From contig NZ_PUIP01000004.1 in the NCBI RefSeq assembly GCF_002968015.1, forward strand, positions 248,001 through 312,000: DNA of 64,000 bases, written 5' to 3'. The notes below the pieces were generated by a model. The model saw only the letters and a list, made by a program, of their open reading frames with translations. It was not told where the DNA came from and ran no database searches. A program made the translations under genes and the position numbers. Positions 29,330 through 37,004 of the stretch are shown here, piece after piece (the stretch's first letter is position 1; each line of letters starts with the position of its first letter). Source of the DNA: Massilia phosphatilytica. GTDB lineage: Bacteria > Pseudomonadota > Gammaproteobacteria > Burkholderiales > Burkholderiaceae_D.

Positions 29330-32302
29330 TCAGAACTTGTAGCGGGCCCCCAGCATGTAGCGCGGACCGGACTGCGTCACGTACAGGGCCTGCTGCGTGG
29401 TCCGGCCATGGACCCGGGTCGTCTCGTTCGTCAGGTTGATGCCTTCGAACTGCAGGCTCAGTTTCGACGTCAGATTGTAGCCCACCGACAGGTCGAGCTG
29501 GCCATACGGCTCCACGTAGTTCGGGTTCGGACCGGCGCCGTCGAACGTCGACGACAGGAACTCGCCGCGCCAGTTGTACGCGGCGCGCACGTTCCACTTG
29601 TCGTTCTCGTAGATGCCGACCAGGTTGGCGGAGTTCGACAGGCCCACCAGCGCGAACTGCTCGCCCGTGCTGCCGTTATCGTAGCGCAGGCCCGAATGCA
29701 CGTACGTGTAGTTGGCCGAGATGCCGAAGCCGGTCGTGCCGAACATGTGCTGGACGTTGAGTTCCAGGCCGTTCAGGCTCGCCTTCTTCTGGTTCGAGAA
29801 CGACGTGATCCGGAAGTGCGCCACCGGATCGCCCGGCTGGCCGACGATCTCGCCGGTCGGTTTGCCGCTGCTGTCCGTGCCCTTCACCGTCACGCCCGGC
29901 GCCGTCGGGTGGTGCGTGAAGATGTAGTTGCGGATGCACCCGGTGTCCGCTCCGCAGCCGGAGGCCGACGCTTCGTTCCACAGCGCGCCGCCGACCGGCG
30001 TGTGCAGGTTGAACGGCGTGGCGTCGATCTTCGATTGGCCCGCGTAGTTTTCCAGGTCTTTATAGAACGCGTTCACGGAAAAGAAGCTGTCCTTGCCGTA
30101 GTACCACTCCCACGACAGGTCGAAGTTCTTCGATTTCACCGGCTTCAGTGCCGGGTTGCCCTGCGAGCCAGTGCCGCCGTTGACGCGCGCCAGCCTGTCC
30201 AGGATCTGGCCGCCGGCGATCTGGTCGTAGCGCGGGCGGCCGATGGTCTCCCCGTAGCTCGCGCGCACCTTCATGTCGTCGCGCAGGTCCATGTCCCAGT
30301 CGATCGACGGCAGCAGGTTGTGGTACTTGCCGGTCAGCGTCGTGAACGTCGGGTCGCCGAACGAGACGGGGAATTCGTTGTCGGACACCATCGTGATGAC
30401 GGTTGCCGCAGGTACGAGCGCCGTGGACACGACGTCCGTCTTCTCGTAGCGCACGCCGATCGCCGTGTGCATCGGCAGGGCCGTGTCCCAGTCCGTGTTG
30501 AACTGCAGGTACAGGCTCTTCGATTTTTCCCCGGTGCGCTGGTCAGTGTCGTACGTGTTCTTCGGCAGGTACAGCGCGGGCAGGCCGGATGCCTTGGACA
30601 CCACGTCGCGCACCTGTGCGAAGTTGAAGGTGTAGAAGGTGTTGAACAGGGCGGGGTTCTGGCTGCCGGCCAGCTGGTCGAAGTACTGGCGGATCGTGTC
30701 GGCGTGCCACAGGCTGCTCGGGTAGTCGGACGGCTTCGTCGCGCCGGTCCAGGAGTCGCGCTGCTGCGTGGAGAACGCGGAGCGGTTCTTGACCTCGATG
30801 CTGCCCACGCCGAAGTTCAGGTTCGACGCTTCCAGCATGCGCAGGCGGCCCTTGAGCTGGAACTGGTCGACTTCGCCCTTCATGTAGCCGTTCTGGAAGA
30901 CGGAGCCGGTGACCTGCTGCGGCGCGCCCGTGAAGTTGGCGCCCTTGATCGACAGGACGGGGAATTCCTGCGAGAAGTCGGCCGTCGTGTCGCCGCGCGA
31001 AAAGCTCGCCGTACCCAGCGTGTTGCTGGAGCCGAACGGGCTGTCCGCCTTCGATTCCGCAGTCGAACGGTGCGCGTCGAATTCGAGCTTGAGATCCTTG
31101 GTGGCGCGCCACTGGGCGTTGAAGCCGAGCGACTTGTTCTGCGTCTTGGTGGCGAAGTCGGCGCCGCCCATCGCGATGTCGCTGTTCCCCGCCGGGATGA
31201 ATTCCGTGTAGACGAGCGGCGCGGCGATCGGACCGTTGGTCCACGACGAGGCCGACGGACCGAAGTTGAACCACGCGGAGACGTCGTTGCGTCGCGTCTG
31301 CAGCTTGTTTTCCGAGTACGTGTAGTCGAGGGTCGTCGTCAGTTCCTTTACCGGCTGCCACTGCAGGGTGAGCTGGCCGTTCGTGCGCTGGCGCCGCACG
31401 CCCGTCATGCTGTAGTTCAGGTTCTGCGGCACCTGGTAGATGTCGCCGGGCTTGGGACGGTTCGTGATGTTTTCCGAGCCGGGGTCACCCGGCTTCGGGA
31501 TCGTGCCCCAGTTGTTCTCGTCGCCGCGGAAGGGACCCTTCCAGCCGTTGCCGACGGATGCCTGGTTGAAGCCCAGGTTGCGTTCCTGGTAGCTGGCCGA
31601 CACGCCGAGGCCCCAGTGGCCATCCTTCGACGTCGTCGAATAGATGCCCGAGAATTCCGGCGTGGTGGACTTGCTGGCCTTGACGTCGCCCGGCAGGTTG
31701 TTGTTCGACGTGTCGTGCACGGCCTTGATGCCGATGCTGGAATACGTGCCCAGTTTATCGAGCGGACGCGCGGTGATCACATTCACGGTGGCGCCGATGC
31801 CGCCGGCCGGCGTTTCGGCGCGGCTGGTCTTGTAGACCTGCAGTTGCGAGATCGCTTCCGACGCAAGGTTCGAGAAGTCGAACGAGCGGCCATTCAGGTC
31901 GCCCAGGTTCGACGTCGGCATCTGGCGGCCGTTCAGCAGCACCATGTTGAAGTCGGGACCCACGCCGCGCACGGTGATCTTCTGGCCTTCGCCGTTCACG
32001 CGGTCGATCGACACGCCCGAGATGCGCTGCAGCGATTCGGCCAGGTTCGTGTCGGGGAACTTGCCGATGTCCTCGGCCACGATGCCGTCGACGATGCCGT
32101 CCGACTGGCGTTTCAGGTTCAGCGACGAGGCCAGCGACTGGCGCAGGCCCGACACGACGACCTGCTGGACGGCCGTGGTGGGGATATCGCCGCCGCGGCT
32201 GTCCTCCGTTGCGGTGGTCTGGGCGTAGGCCGGGATCAGGGCAGCGCAGGCGCTCGCCACGGCCAGGCTCATCAGTGTTTGGTTTGCCTTCGGGTAGTGC
32301 AT
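29330..32302 (-). CDS. TonB-dependent receptor, Caulobacter-type glycan importer
   Basis: 990 residues. Signal peptide at about 1-27 (ending PAYAQ). The plug begins with TTAVQQVVVSGLRQSLASSL, whose VVVSG is a probable TonB box region, and contains DIGKFPDTNLAESLQRISGV and the NGRQMP turn. The 22-strand barrel ends in MLGARYKF with the C-terminal Phe needed for BAM insertion. ATG 32300-32302 has AGGAGA upstream. It is divergent from the GH16 gene and shares its regulatory region, so beta-glucan oligosaccharides are the likely cargo. It heads the halogenase cassette. Confidence 0.95.
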   Translation of the reverse strand: MHYPKANQTLMSLAVASACAALIPAYAQTTATEDSRGGDIPTTAVQQVVVSGLRQSLASSLNLKRQSDGIVDGIVAEDIGKFPDTNLAESLQRISGVSIDRVNGEGQKITVRGVGPDFNMVLLNGRQMPTSNLGDLNGRSFDFSNLASEAISQLQVYKTSRAETPAGGIGATVNVITARPLDKLGTYSSIGIKAVHDTSNNNLPGDVKASKSTTPEFSGIYSTTSKDGHWGLGVSASYQERNLGFNQASVGNGWKGPFRGDENNWGTIPKPGDPGSENITNRPKPGDIYQVPQNLNYSMTGVRRQRTNGQLTLQWQPVKELTTTLDYTYSENKLQTRRNDVSAWFNFGPSASSWTNGPIAAPLVYTEFIPAGNSDIAMGGADFATKTQNKSLGFNAQWRATKDLKLEFDAHRSTAESKADSPFGSSNTLGTASFSRGDTTADFSQEFPVLSIKGANFTGAPQQVTGSVFQNGYMKGEVDQFQLKGRLRMLEASNLNFGVGSIEVKNRSAFSTQQRDSWTGATKPSDYPSSLWHADTIRQYFDQLAGSQNPALFNTFYTFNFAQVRDVVSKASGLPALYLPKNTYDTDQRTGEKSKSLYLQFNTDWDTALPMHTAIGVRYEKTDVVSTALVPAATVITMVSDNEFPVSFGDPTFTTLTGKYHNLLPSIDWDMDLRDDMKVRASYGETIGRPRYDQIAGGQILDRLARVNGGTGSQGNPALKPVKSKNFDLSWEWYYGKDSFFSVNAFYKDLENYAGQSKIDATPFNLHTPVGGALWNEASASGCGADTGCIRNYIFTHHPTAPGVTVKGTDSSGKPTGEIVGQPGDPVAHFRITSFSNQKKASLNGLELNVQHMFGTTGFGISANYTYVHSGLRYDNGSTGEQFALVGLSNSANLVGIYENDKWNVRAAYNWRGEFLSSTFDGAGPNPNYVEPYGQLDLSVGYNLTSKLSLQFEGINLTNETTRVHGRTTQQALYVTQSGPRYMLGARYKF

Positions 32303-32361
32303 TGGGTCTCCTCTGTTTTTATCTCTCTGTGATTCACCGCTTCAACATCGTTTCCAATCTC

Positions 32362-32375
32362 TGGAAACGTTTCCA
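32362..32375. promoter_or_regulatory. LacI-type operator upstream of the TonB receptor
   Basis: TGGAAACGTTTCCA, a perfect palindrome and the best of the five sites. It starts 12 bases downstream of the receptor -10 box. An extra half-site, CGTTTCCAA at 32349-32357, pairs with the near half of the operator as CGTTTCCA-5-TGGAAACG, which would allow a second bound dimer. Confidence 0.8.
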
Positions 32376-32387
32376 TATGTTGGTCGA

Positions 32388-32416
32388 ATCTTATGTTCAG
32401 AAAAAATAATTGTCAA
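32388..32416 (-). promoter_or_regulatory. Sigma-70 promoter of the TonB receptor
   Basis: On the minus strand TTGACA (32411-32416), a 17-base AT-rich spacer with a T6 run, and TAAGAT (32388-32393). This is the strongest promoter match in the window. Confidence 0.8.
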
Positions 32417-32470
32417 CGGAATATTCAGTAGTGCGTGGCCGAAACGGCACACTGAAAAACGAGGGCACGT

Positions 32471-32499
32471 TTGACACCGAAAAAATCGCGGTGCAATAT
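32471..32499 (+). promoter_or_regulatory. Sigma-70 promoter of the GH16 gene
   Basis: TTGACA at 32471-32476, a 17-base spacer and CAATAT at 32494-32499, identical in both boxes and spacing to the GH3 promoter. It is divergent from the receptor promoter, with 54 bases between the two -35 boxes. Confidence 0.75.
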
Positions 32500-32510
32500 T
32501 GGAAACTATC

Positions 32511-32524
32511 TGGAACCGTTTCCA
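32511..32524. promoter_or_regulatory. LacI-type operator upstream of the GH16 gene
   Basis: TGGAACCGTTTCCA, one mismatched pair, starting 11 bases after the -10 box. A further half-site, TTGGAAAC, lies at 32499-32506. The GH16 ribosome-binding site GAGGA begins two bases after the operator. Confidence 0.75.
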
Positions 32525-32536
32525 TGAGGAGCCCGC

Positions 32537-33349
32537 ATGCCCCCGTATCGCATTGCCGCCGTGCTTGCCGTTTTGCTGTCGATGGGGACCGCGGCCGGGG
32601 CGCAAACGGCGAACGCGCCGCTCACGCAGCCGCCCGGCTGGGTGCTGGACTGGCATGACGAATTCGATGGCCCCGTGCTGGACCGCACGAAGTGGGTCCC
32701 GGAGACGGGCGGCAACGGCTGGGGCAACCAGGAGCTCGAGTTTTACACCGACCGGCCGGACAACGTGCGCGTCGCCGGCGGCAACCTCGTGATCGAAGCG
32801 CGCCGCGAAGCGTACGGCGGCCGTCACTACACGTCCGCCCGTATCAAAACGGCGGGCAAGGTGGAGCGCACCTACGGCCGCTACGAGGCGCGCATCCGGA
32901 TCCCGCGCGGGCAGGGCATCTGGCCCGCGTTCTGGCTGCTCGGGGCCGACGTCGCCACGGCCGGCTGGCCCCGCTGCGGCGAGATCGACATCATGGAAAA
33001 CATCGGCCGCGAGCCGGACCTCGTGCACGGCACGCTGCACGGCCCCGGCTACAGCGGCGACAAGGCCATCGGCAAGCCGCAGCGCCTGGACAAGGGGACG
33101 TATGCCGACGACTACCACGTCTACGCCGTCGAATGGGAACCGCGCGAGATCCGCTGGTACCGCGACGGCATCCTCTACCACACCGCGCGGCCGGACACCG
33201 TCACGGGCGACTGGGTGTTCGAGCACCCGTTCTTCGTGATCCTGAACCTCGCCGTCGGCGGCGGCTGGCCCGGCAATCCGGATGCGACGACCACGTTCCC
33301 CCAGCAGATGCTGGTCGACTACGTGCGTGTCTACAAACGCGCGCATTGA
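32537..33349 (+). CDS. Glycoside hydrolase family 16 endo-beta-glucanase (laminarinase-like), secreted
   Basis: 270 residues. Signal peptide at about 1-22 (ending AAGAQ). The mature domain is a single GH16 jelly roll: WHDEFDGPVLDRTKW at its start and the catalytic motif GEIDIMEN with nucleophile Glu149, Asp151 and acid/base Glu154. The spacing E-I-D-I-M-E, with the extra Met, is that of beta-1,3- and beta-1,3-1,4-glucanases of the laminarinase group. No carbohydrate-binding module is attached. GAGGA at 32526-32530 supports the start. It supplies oligosaccharides to the divergent receptor. Confidence 0.94.
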   Translation: MPPYRIAAVLAVLLSMGTAAGAQTANAPLTQPPGWVLDWHDEFDGPVLDRTKWVPETGGNGWGNQELEFYTDRPDNVRVAGGNLVIEARREAYGGRHYTSARIKTAGKVERTYGRYEARIRIPRGQGIWPAFWLLGADVATAGWPRCGEIDIMENIGREPDLVHGTLHGPGYSGDKAIGKPQRLDKGTYADDYHVYAVEWEPREIRWYRDGILYHTARPDTVTGDWVFEHPFFVILNLAVGGGWPGNPDATTTFPQQMLVDYVRVYKRAH

Positions 33350-33440
33350 CATCCCGACATGACGAAGTTAGCGCTCTCATGGCATGATGTCGGGCTGGGG
33401 TGCCGCGGGGTGCGGTGCCCGGCGGGTCTGGGAGGAGCGC

Positions 33441-34586
33441 ATGCGGTTCGGGATGTGGTTGGCGATGGGTGTGGCGGCAATGTCGTTGGCGGGCTGCGCG
33501 CGTCCTCTACGTCCCATGCAGTCGCTGTCCGATCCGGAAATCCAGCGCGCGATGCGGCGCGAGCAGGTGCAGGGCCTGGCCCTCGCGACGATCGAGAACG
33601 GGCAAGTCGCGAAAGTGAAGGTGTTCGGCACGCGCAACGCGGCGCTCGGCCAGCCGCTGACGCCGGACACGATCATGGCCGGCAACACGCTCACGAAGGC
33701 GGCCTTCGCCTACATGCTGCTGCAGCTGGCCGACGAAGGGCGGCTCGACCTCGATGCACCTGTCACGAAGCTGCTGCCGCGTCCCTTGCCGGCATACCGC
33801 GAGCGTCCCTACGATTTTTCCGACCTCGCCGGCGACGCGCGCTGGCAGGCGCTCACCCCGCGCATCCTGCTCGCACACGGCGGCGGTCTAGCGAACTACC
33901 GCTGGATGGAGCGGGGCGGGCGGCTGCGCATCCACACCGATCCGGGGGAGCGCTACGCCTATTCCAGCGAAGGGTATGCGATCCTGCAGCTGATCGTCGA
34001 ACAGGGCCTCGGCCTGGACGTGGCGCAGGAGATGCGCCGGCGCGTGTTCGACCGCTTCGGCATGCGCCACACGAGCATGCACTGGCGCGCGGAGTTCGCG
34101 GAAAACGCAGCGGATGGCTACGCGTTCGACGGGACCTTGCAGCCGCACGAGCGGCGCTACCGCGTGCGCGCCGGCAGTTCGATGGAGACGACGATCGCCG
34201 ACCAGGCGAAACTGTGGGCCGGTATCATGCGCGGCGACGGGCTGCGTCCCGACACGCGCGCCGCGTTCTCGACGGGCTGGCTGCCGATCACGGCGCGCCG
34301 CCGGTTCCCCGCGTTCGACGGCGCCGAGACGGCGTGGCCGCAAAAGCTGGCGGCGGCCCTGGGCGTCGTCACGTTCGAGGACCGCACGGGGCCGGGCTGG
34401 TTCGACGGCGGCCACGACGAATCGACGGCGGACTTCGTGCTGTGCCTGGAATCGGGCCAGCGCTGCGTGGTGATGCTGTCGAACGACGTGCGCGCGGAGC
34501 GCCTGTTCCCGGAACTGGGCCGGCAGGCACTCGGTCCCGACGACATGCCGTGGAGCTGGGAATATGACTGGCTGGATCAACCTTGA
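33441..34586 (+). CDS. Serine-hydrolase (beta-lactamase class C fold) lipoprotein with altered active site
   Basis: 381 residues. A lipoprotein signal, MAAMSLAGC-like (lipobox SLAGC), starts at ATG 33441 right after GGAGGAG at 33431-33437. The beta-lactamase/transpeptidase-like fold is recognisable from LLQLADEGRLDLDAPVTKLL and FSTGW. The S-x-x-K position reads T83-L-T-K86 in AGNTLTKAAF, so threonine replaces the nucleophilic serine, and the Y-x-N motif appears as YAYSSEGY. It could be a weak hydrolase, a binding protein or a Thr-dependent enzyme. It follows the GH16 gene by 91 bases. Confidence 0.8.
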   Translation: MRFGMWLAMGVAAMSLAGCARPLRPMQSLSDPEIQRAMRREQVQGLALATIENGQVAKVKVFGTRNAALGQPLTPDTIMAGNTLTKAAFAYMLLQLADEGRLDLDAPVTKLLPRPLPAYRERPYDFSDLAGDARWQALTPRILLAHGGGLANYRWMERGGRLRIHTDPGERYAYSSEGYAILQLIVEQGLGLDVAQEMRRRVFDRFGMRHTSMHWRAEFAENAADGYAFDGTLQPHERRYRVRAGSSMETTIADQAKLWAGIMRGDGLRPDTRAAFSTGWLPITARRRFPAFDGAETAWPQKLAAALGVVTFEDRTGPGWFDGGHDESTADFVLCLESGQRCVVMLSNDVRAERLFPELGRQALGPDDMPWSWEYDWLDQP

Positions 34587-35013
34587 CGCCGTGGGCAGGG
34601 CCGGCATACCTCACCCCGCGCCCGATGCCCGTTTCGAGGACGCGTTCCGCCGCTGGCTCCTGGGCGCGCTCGGCGAGCCGGCCGGCAGCTGGCGTGGCAG
34701 CGTGCGCGCGCTGTGCTTCAACGTGTATCCGGCGGCGGCGGCCGACCACGCCGTGGAATTGATCGGCGCGGCGGACTGCGACCCGGCCGCCGCCGACTGG
34801 GCGCTGGACGAAGTCTGGCTGCCGTCCCGTCCCAGCCTCGCGCTGCCGGACGTCGTGCGCGATGCCGACGACGGCGTCCTGGTCGTGCGGCGCCTGCTGC
34901 GCGAAGCGCTTGCCGACGGCTTCGCGGGCGCGCGCCTGAAACGCTATCCGCGCATCGCCGTGGGCCACGTGGACGGCGCGCTCGACGTGGTGTGGGAGCG
35001 TGCGCCGATCTGA
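34564..35013 (+). CDS. Hypothetical protein
   Basis: 149 residues, family not recognised. It overlaps the end of the preceding hydrolase gene by 23 bases, so it is probably translated from the same mRNA. The sequence has no signal peptide or membrane helix. It starts MTGWINLDAVGRAG and ends DVVWERAPI, with acidic stretches such as VRDADDGVL. Codon use matches its neighbours, which supports a real gene. Candidate conserved points are the Trp in CDPAAADWALDEVWLPSR and the basic LKRYPRIAVGHVDG. Confidence 0.65.
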   Translation: MTGWINLDAVGRAGIPHPAPDARFEDAFRRWLLGALGEPAGSWRGSVRALCFNVYPAAAADHAVELIGAADCDPAAADWALDEVWLPSRPSLALPDVVRDADDGVLVVRRLLREALADGFAGARLKRYPRIAVGHVDGALDVVWERAPI

Positions 35014-35157
35014 GCAGCGTCCAGCAGGGATGGCGGGCAGGCGCTACACTTGACGCTTTACCCGGAGCGCACGTTGCCCCCATCGCCTTTGCCCACCGAG
35101 GTGCGAGACCGTCCGCGGCATGATACCGCTGGCCAAGTGAGCGCGACTCATCCCGAC

Positions 35158-36345
35158 ATGCCCACGTGGCTGATGCTGCTGATCGCCGCCGCGTGCGGCC
35201 TGATCGTCGCGAACCTGTACTATGTCCAGCCGCTCGTCGGCCCGATCCGCGCGGCCATCGGGCTGCCGGCCGGCGCGGCGGGCCTGCTCGTCACCCTCAC
35301 GCAGCTCGGCTATTGTGCGGGCCTGCTGCTCGTCGTGCCGCTCGGCGACCTGCTGGAAAACCGCAAGCTCGTGCTGGCGCTCGTGGCCTTGCTGGTCGTG
35401 GCACTCGTCGCCGCGCCGTTCGTTCCCGCGCTCGGCCACCCGGTGCCCGCGTTCCTCGCGTGCTCGCTGGTGATCGGCTTCGGCGCCGTCGCCGTGCAGG
35501 TGCTCGTGCCGTACGCGTCGCACATGGCGGCCGAACACGTGCGCGGGCGCGTCGTCGGCAATATCGTCAGCGGTCTGATGTTCGGGATCATGCTGGCCCG
35601 TCCCGTTGCCAGTTTCATCACACACGCGTGGTCGTGGCAGGCCGTGTATGCGCTGTCGGCCGTGTTGATGGTGGGGCTCGGAATCGTGTTGCGCGTGCTG
35701 CTGCCGGCGCGCCAGCCCCATTCCGCGCTGGGCTACGGCAAGCTGCTCGCATCGATGGCGGGTCTCGTGCGCGACCTGCCGGTGCTGCGCCGCCGCGCCA
35801 TCTACCAGGCCGGCATGTTCGGCGCGTTCAGCGTGTTCTGGACCGTCACGCCGCTGCTGCTCGCGAGCCCGGCCTACGGGATGAACCAGCGCGACATCGC
35901 GTGGTTCGCGCTGGCCGGTGTCGCGGGCACCGTCGCGGCGCCGATCTCCGGCCGCGTGGCGGACCGCGGCTGGACCCGACCCGCGACGGCGTTCTGCATG
36001 GTCCTGGGCCTGCTGTCGTTCGTGCCGACCCTGGGCCTGGACGGCGGCGGGCGGTTCGGTGTCGGGATCCTCGTGGCGGCCGCCATCGCGCTGGACTTCG
36101 CCGTGTCGGGCAACCTCGTGCTGGGCCAGCGTGCGATCTATGCGCTGGGCGCGGAAGTGCGCGGCCGCGTCAACGGCCTGTACATGGCGACGTTCTTCCT
36201 GGGTGGCGCGACCGGCTCGGCGGCGGGGGCGTGGAGTTATGCGCACGGCGGCTGGCAAGCCGCGTGCGCCGTGGGCATGGGATTGATCGGGGCGGTGCTG
36301 CTCGTGTTCCTCACCGAACCCCGGGCGATCACTTCGACGACTTGA
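35158..36345 (+). CDS. MFS transporter, efflux type
   Basis: 395 residues with 12 predicted helices. LIVANLYYVQPLVGPI in helix 1 is typical of the YnfM/sugar-efflux-like group of drug:H+ antiporters, and the loop after helix 2 has GDLLENRKLV, the motif A position. ATG 35158 opens helix 1; GTG 35137 or TTG 35050 are possible earlier starts, none with a good ribosome-binding site. The substrate is unknown. Its last 17 bases overlap the convergent merP-like gene. Confidence 0.87.
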   Translation: MPTWLMLLIAAACGLIVANLYYVQPLVGPIRAAIGLPAGAAGLLVTLTQLGYCAGLLLVVPLGDLLENRKLVLALVALLVVALVAAPFVPALGHPVPAFLACSLVIGFGAVAVQVLVPYASHMAAEHVRGRVVGNIVSGLMFGIMLARPVASFITHAWSWQAVYALSAVLMVGLGIVLRVLLPARQPHSALGYGKLLASMAGLVRDLPVLRRRAIYQAGMFGAFSVFWTVTPLLLASPAYGMNQRDIAWFALAGVAGTVAAPISGRVADRGWTRPATAFCMVLGLLSFVPTLGLDGGGRFGVGILVAAAIALDFAVSGNLVLGQRAIYALGAEVRGRVNGLYMATFFLGGATGSAAGAWSYAHGGWQAACAVGMGLIGAVLLVFLTEPRAITSTT

Positions 36346-36613
36346 GCAGCGCCGGATAGCCCACGTCTTCGGTCGCCTTCTTGAGATCGGCGACGGTGGC
36401 CCGGGCGTCGTCGTAGACGATAACGGCTTCGCGCTTCTCGTAGCTGACCTTCACCTTCGACACGCCCGGCACCTTCGTCAGCGCGGTCTTGATGGTGATG
36501 GGGCACGTGGCACAGTCCATCGTCGGGACGTTCAGCGACACGGTCTGCTGCTTGGCGAACGCGGGCGCCGCGATGAAGAGGGCGGCAATGGCGAGGGTGC
36601 GGGTGAAGTTCAT
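36329..36613 (-). CDS. MerP-like periplasmic heavy-metal-binding protein
   Basis: 94 residues: a signal peptide to about residue 20 (AAPAFA) and one ferredoxin-like HMA domain. The metal site is Cys34-Ala-Thr-Cys37 in VPTMDCATCPI, as in MerP. AGGAGA precedes the ATG. It is the last gene of a four-gene operon after merT. The classical partners merA and merR are absent from the window, so the pair may move another soft metal or Hg(II) without reduction. Confidence 0.88.
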   Translation of the reverse strand: MNFTRTLAIAALFIAAPAFAKQQTVSLNVPTMDCATCPITIKTALTKVPGVSKVKVSYEKREAVIVYDDARATVADLKKATEDVGYPALLKSSK

Positions 36614-36624
36614 GGTAGCTCTCC

Positions 36625-36999
36625 TCAATAAAACAGCGGGGCGATCAGCGGAAAGCCCAGCAACAGTGCGACGAACAGCGCGCAGCCGATGAACACGCGG
36701 CGCATCAGCGGCCGCGTGGTGGCGCAGTCGCCGCTTTCCAGGTCGCACGCGCGCGCCGGACGGAACACGAGCCAGCCGGCCCACGCCAGCGCGCCCACGG
36801 TGAGGGCGATGGCATAGGGCGTGACGGGCTTCAGGGCCTGCAGGTTGACCATCCACGCGCCCGTCACGCCGACCAACACGAGCGCGAGCGGCAGCACGCA
36901 GCACGTGGAGGCGAGCAGCGCCGCGAGCATGCCGACGGCGATCAGCCGGCCGGCTTTGCGTTCGTTGCCGTCGACAGGTTGGCGGGCGAGCGTGGGCAT
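36625..36999 (-). CDS. MerT-like mercuric transport protein
   Basis: 124 residues with three membrane helices. The first holds the vicinal pair Cys33-Cys34 in LLASTCCVLPLAL, and the cytoplasmic loop has a second pair in RACDLESGDCATT; both pairs are the metal relay of MerT. The start at 36997-36999 lies five bases after the transglutaminase gene. It would carry metal from MerP into the cytoplasm. Confidence 0.87.
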   Translation of the reverse strand: MPTLARQPVDGNERKAGRLIAVGMLAALLASTCCVLPLALVLVGVTGAWMVNLQALKPVTPYAIALTVGALAWAGWLVFRPARACDLESGDCATTRPLMRRVFIGCALFVALLLGFPLIAPLFY

Positions 37000-37004
37000 C
37001 CCGG

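Noticed and set aside
28916..32332. Long plus-strand frame opposite the TonB receptor and second halogenase
   Set aside because: Antisense shadow; composition is Arg/Val/Ala/His-rich and it covers two clear genes and their promoter.
35050..35157. Longer N-terminus for the MFS transporter from TTG 35050
   Set aside because: The added residues are hydrophilic and Pro/Arg-rich, with no ribosome-binding site; the first helix begins at 35158.
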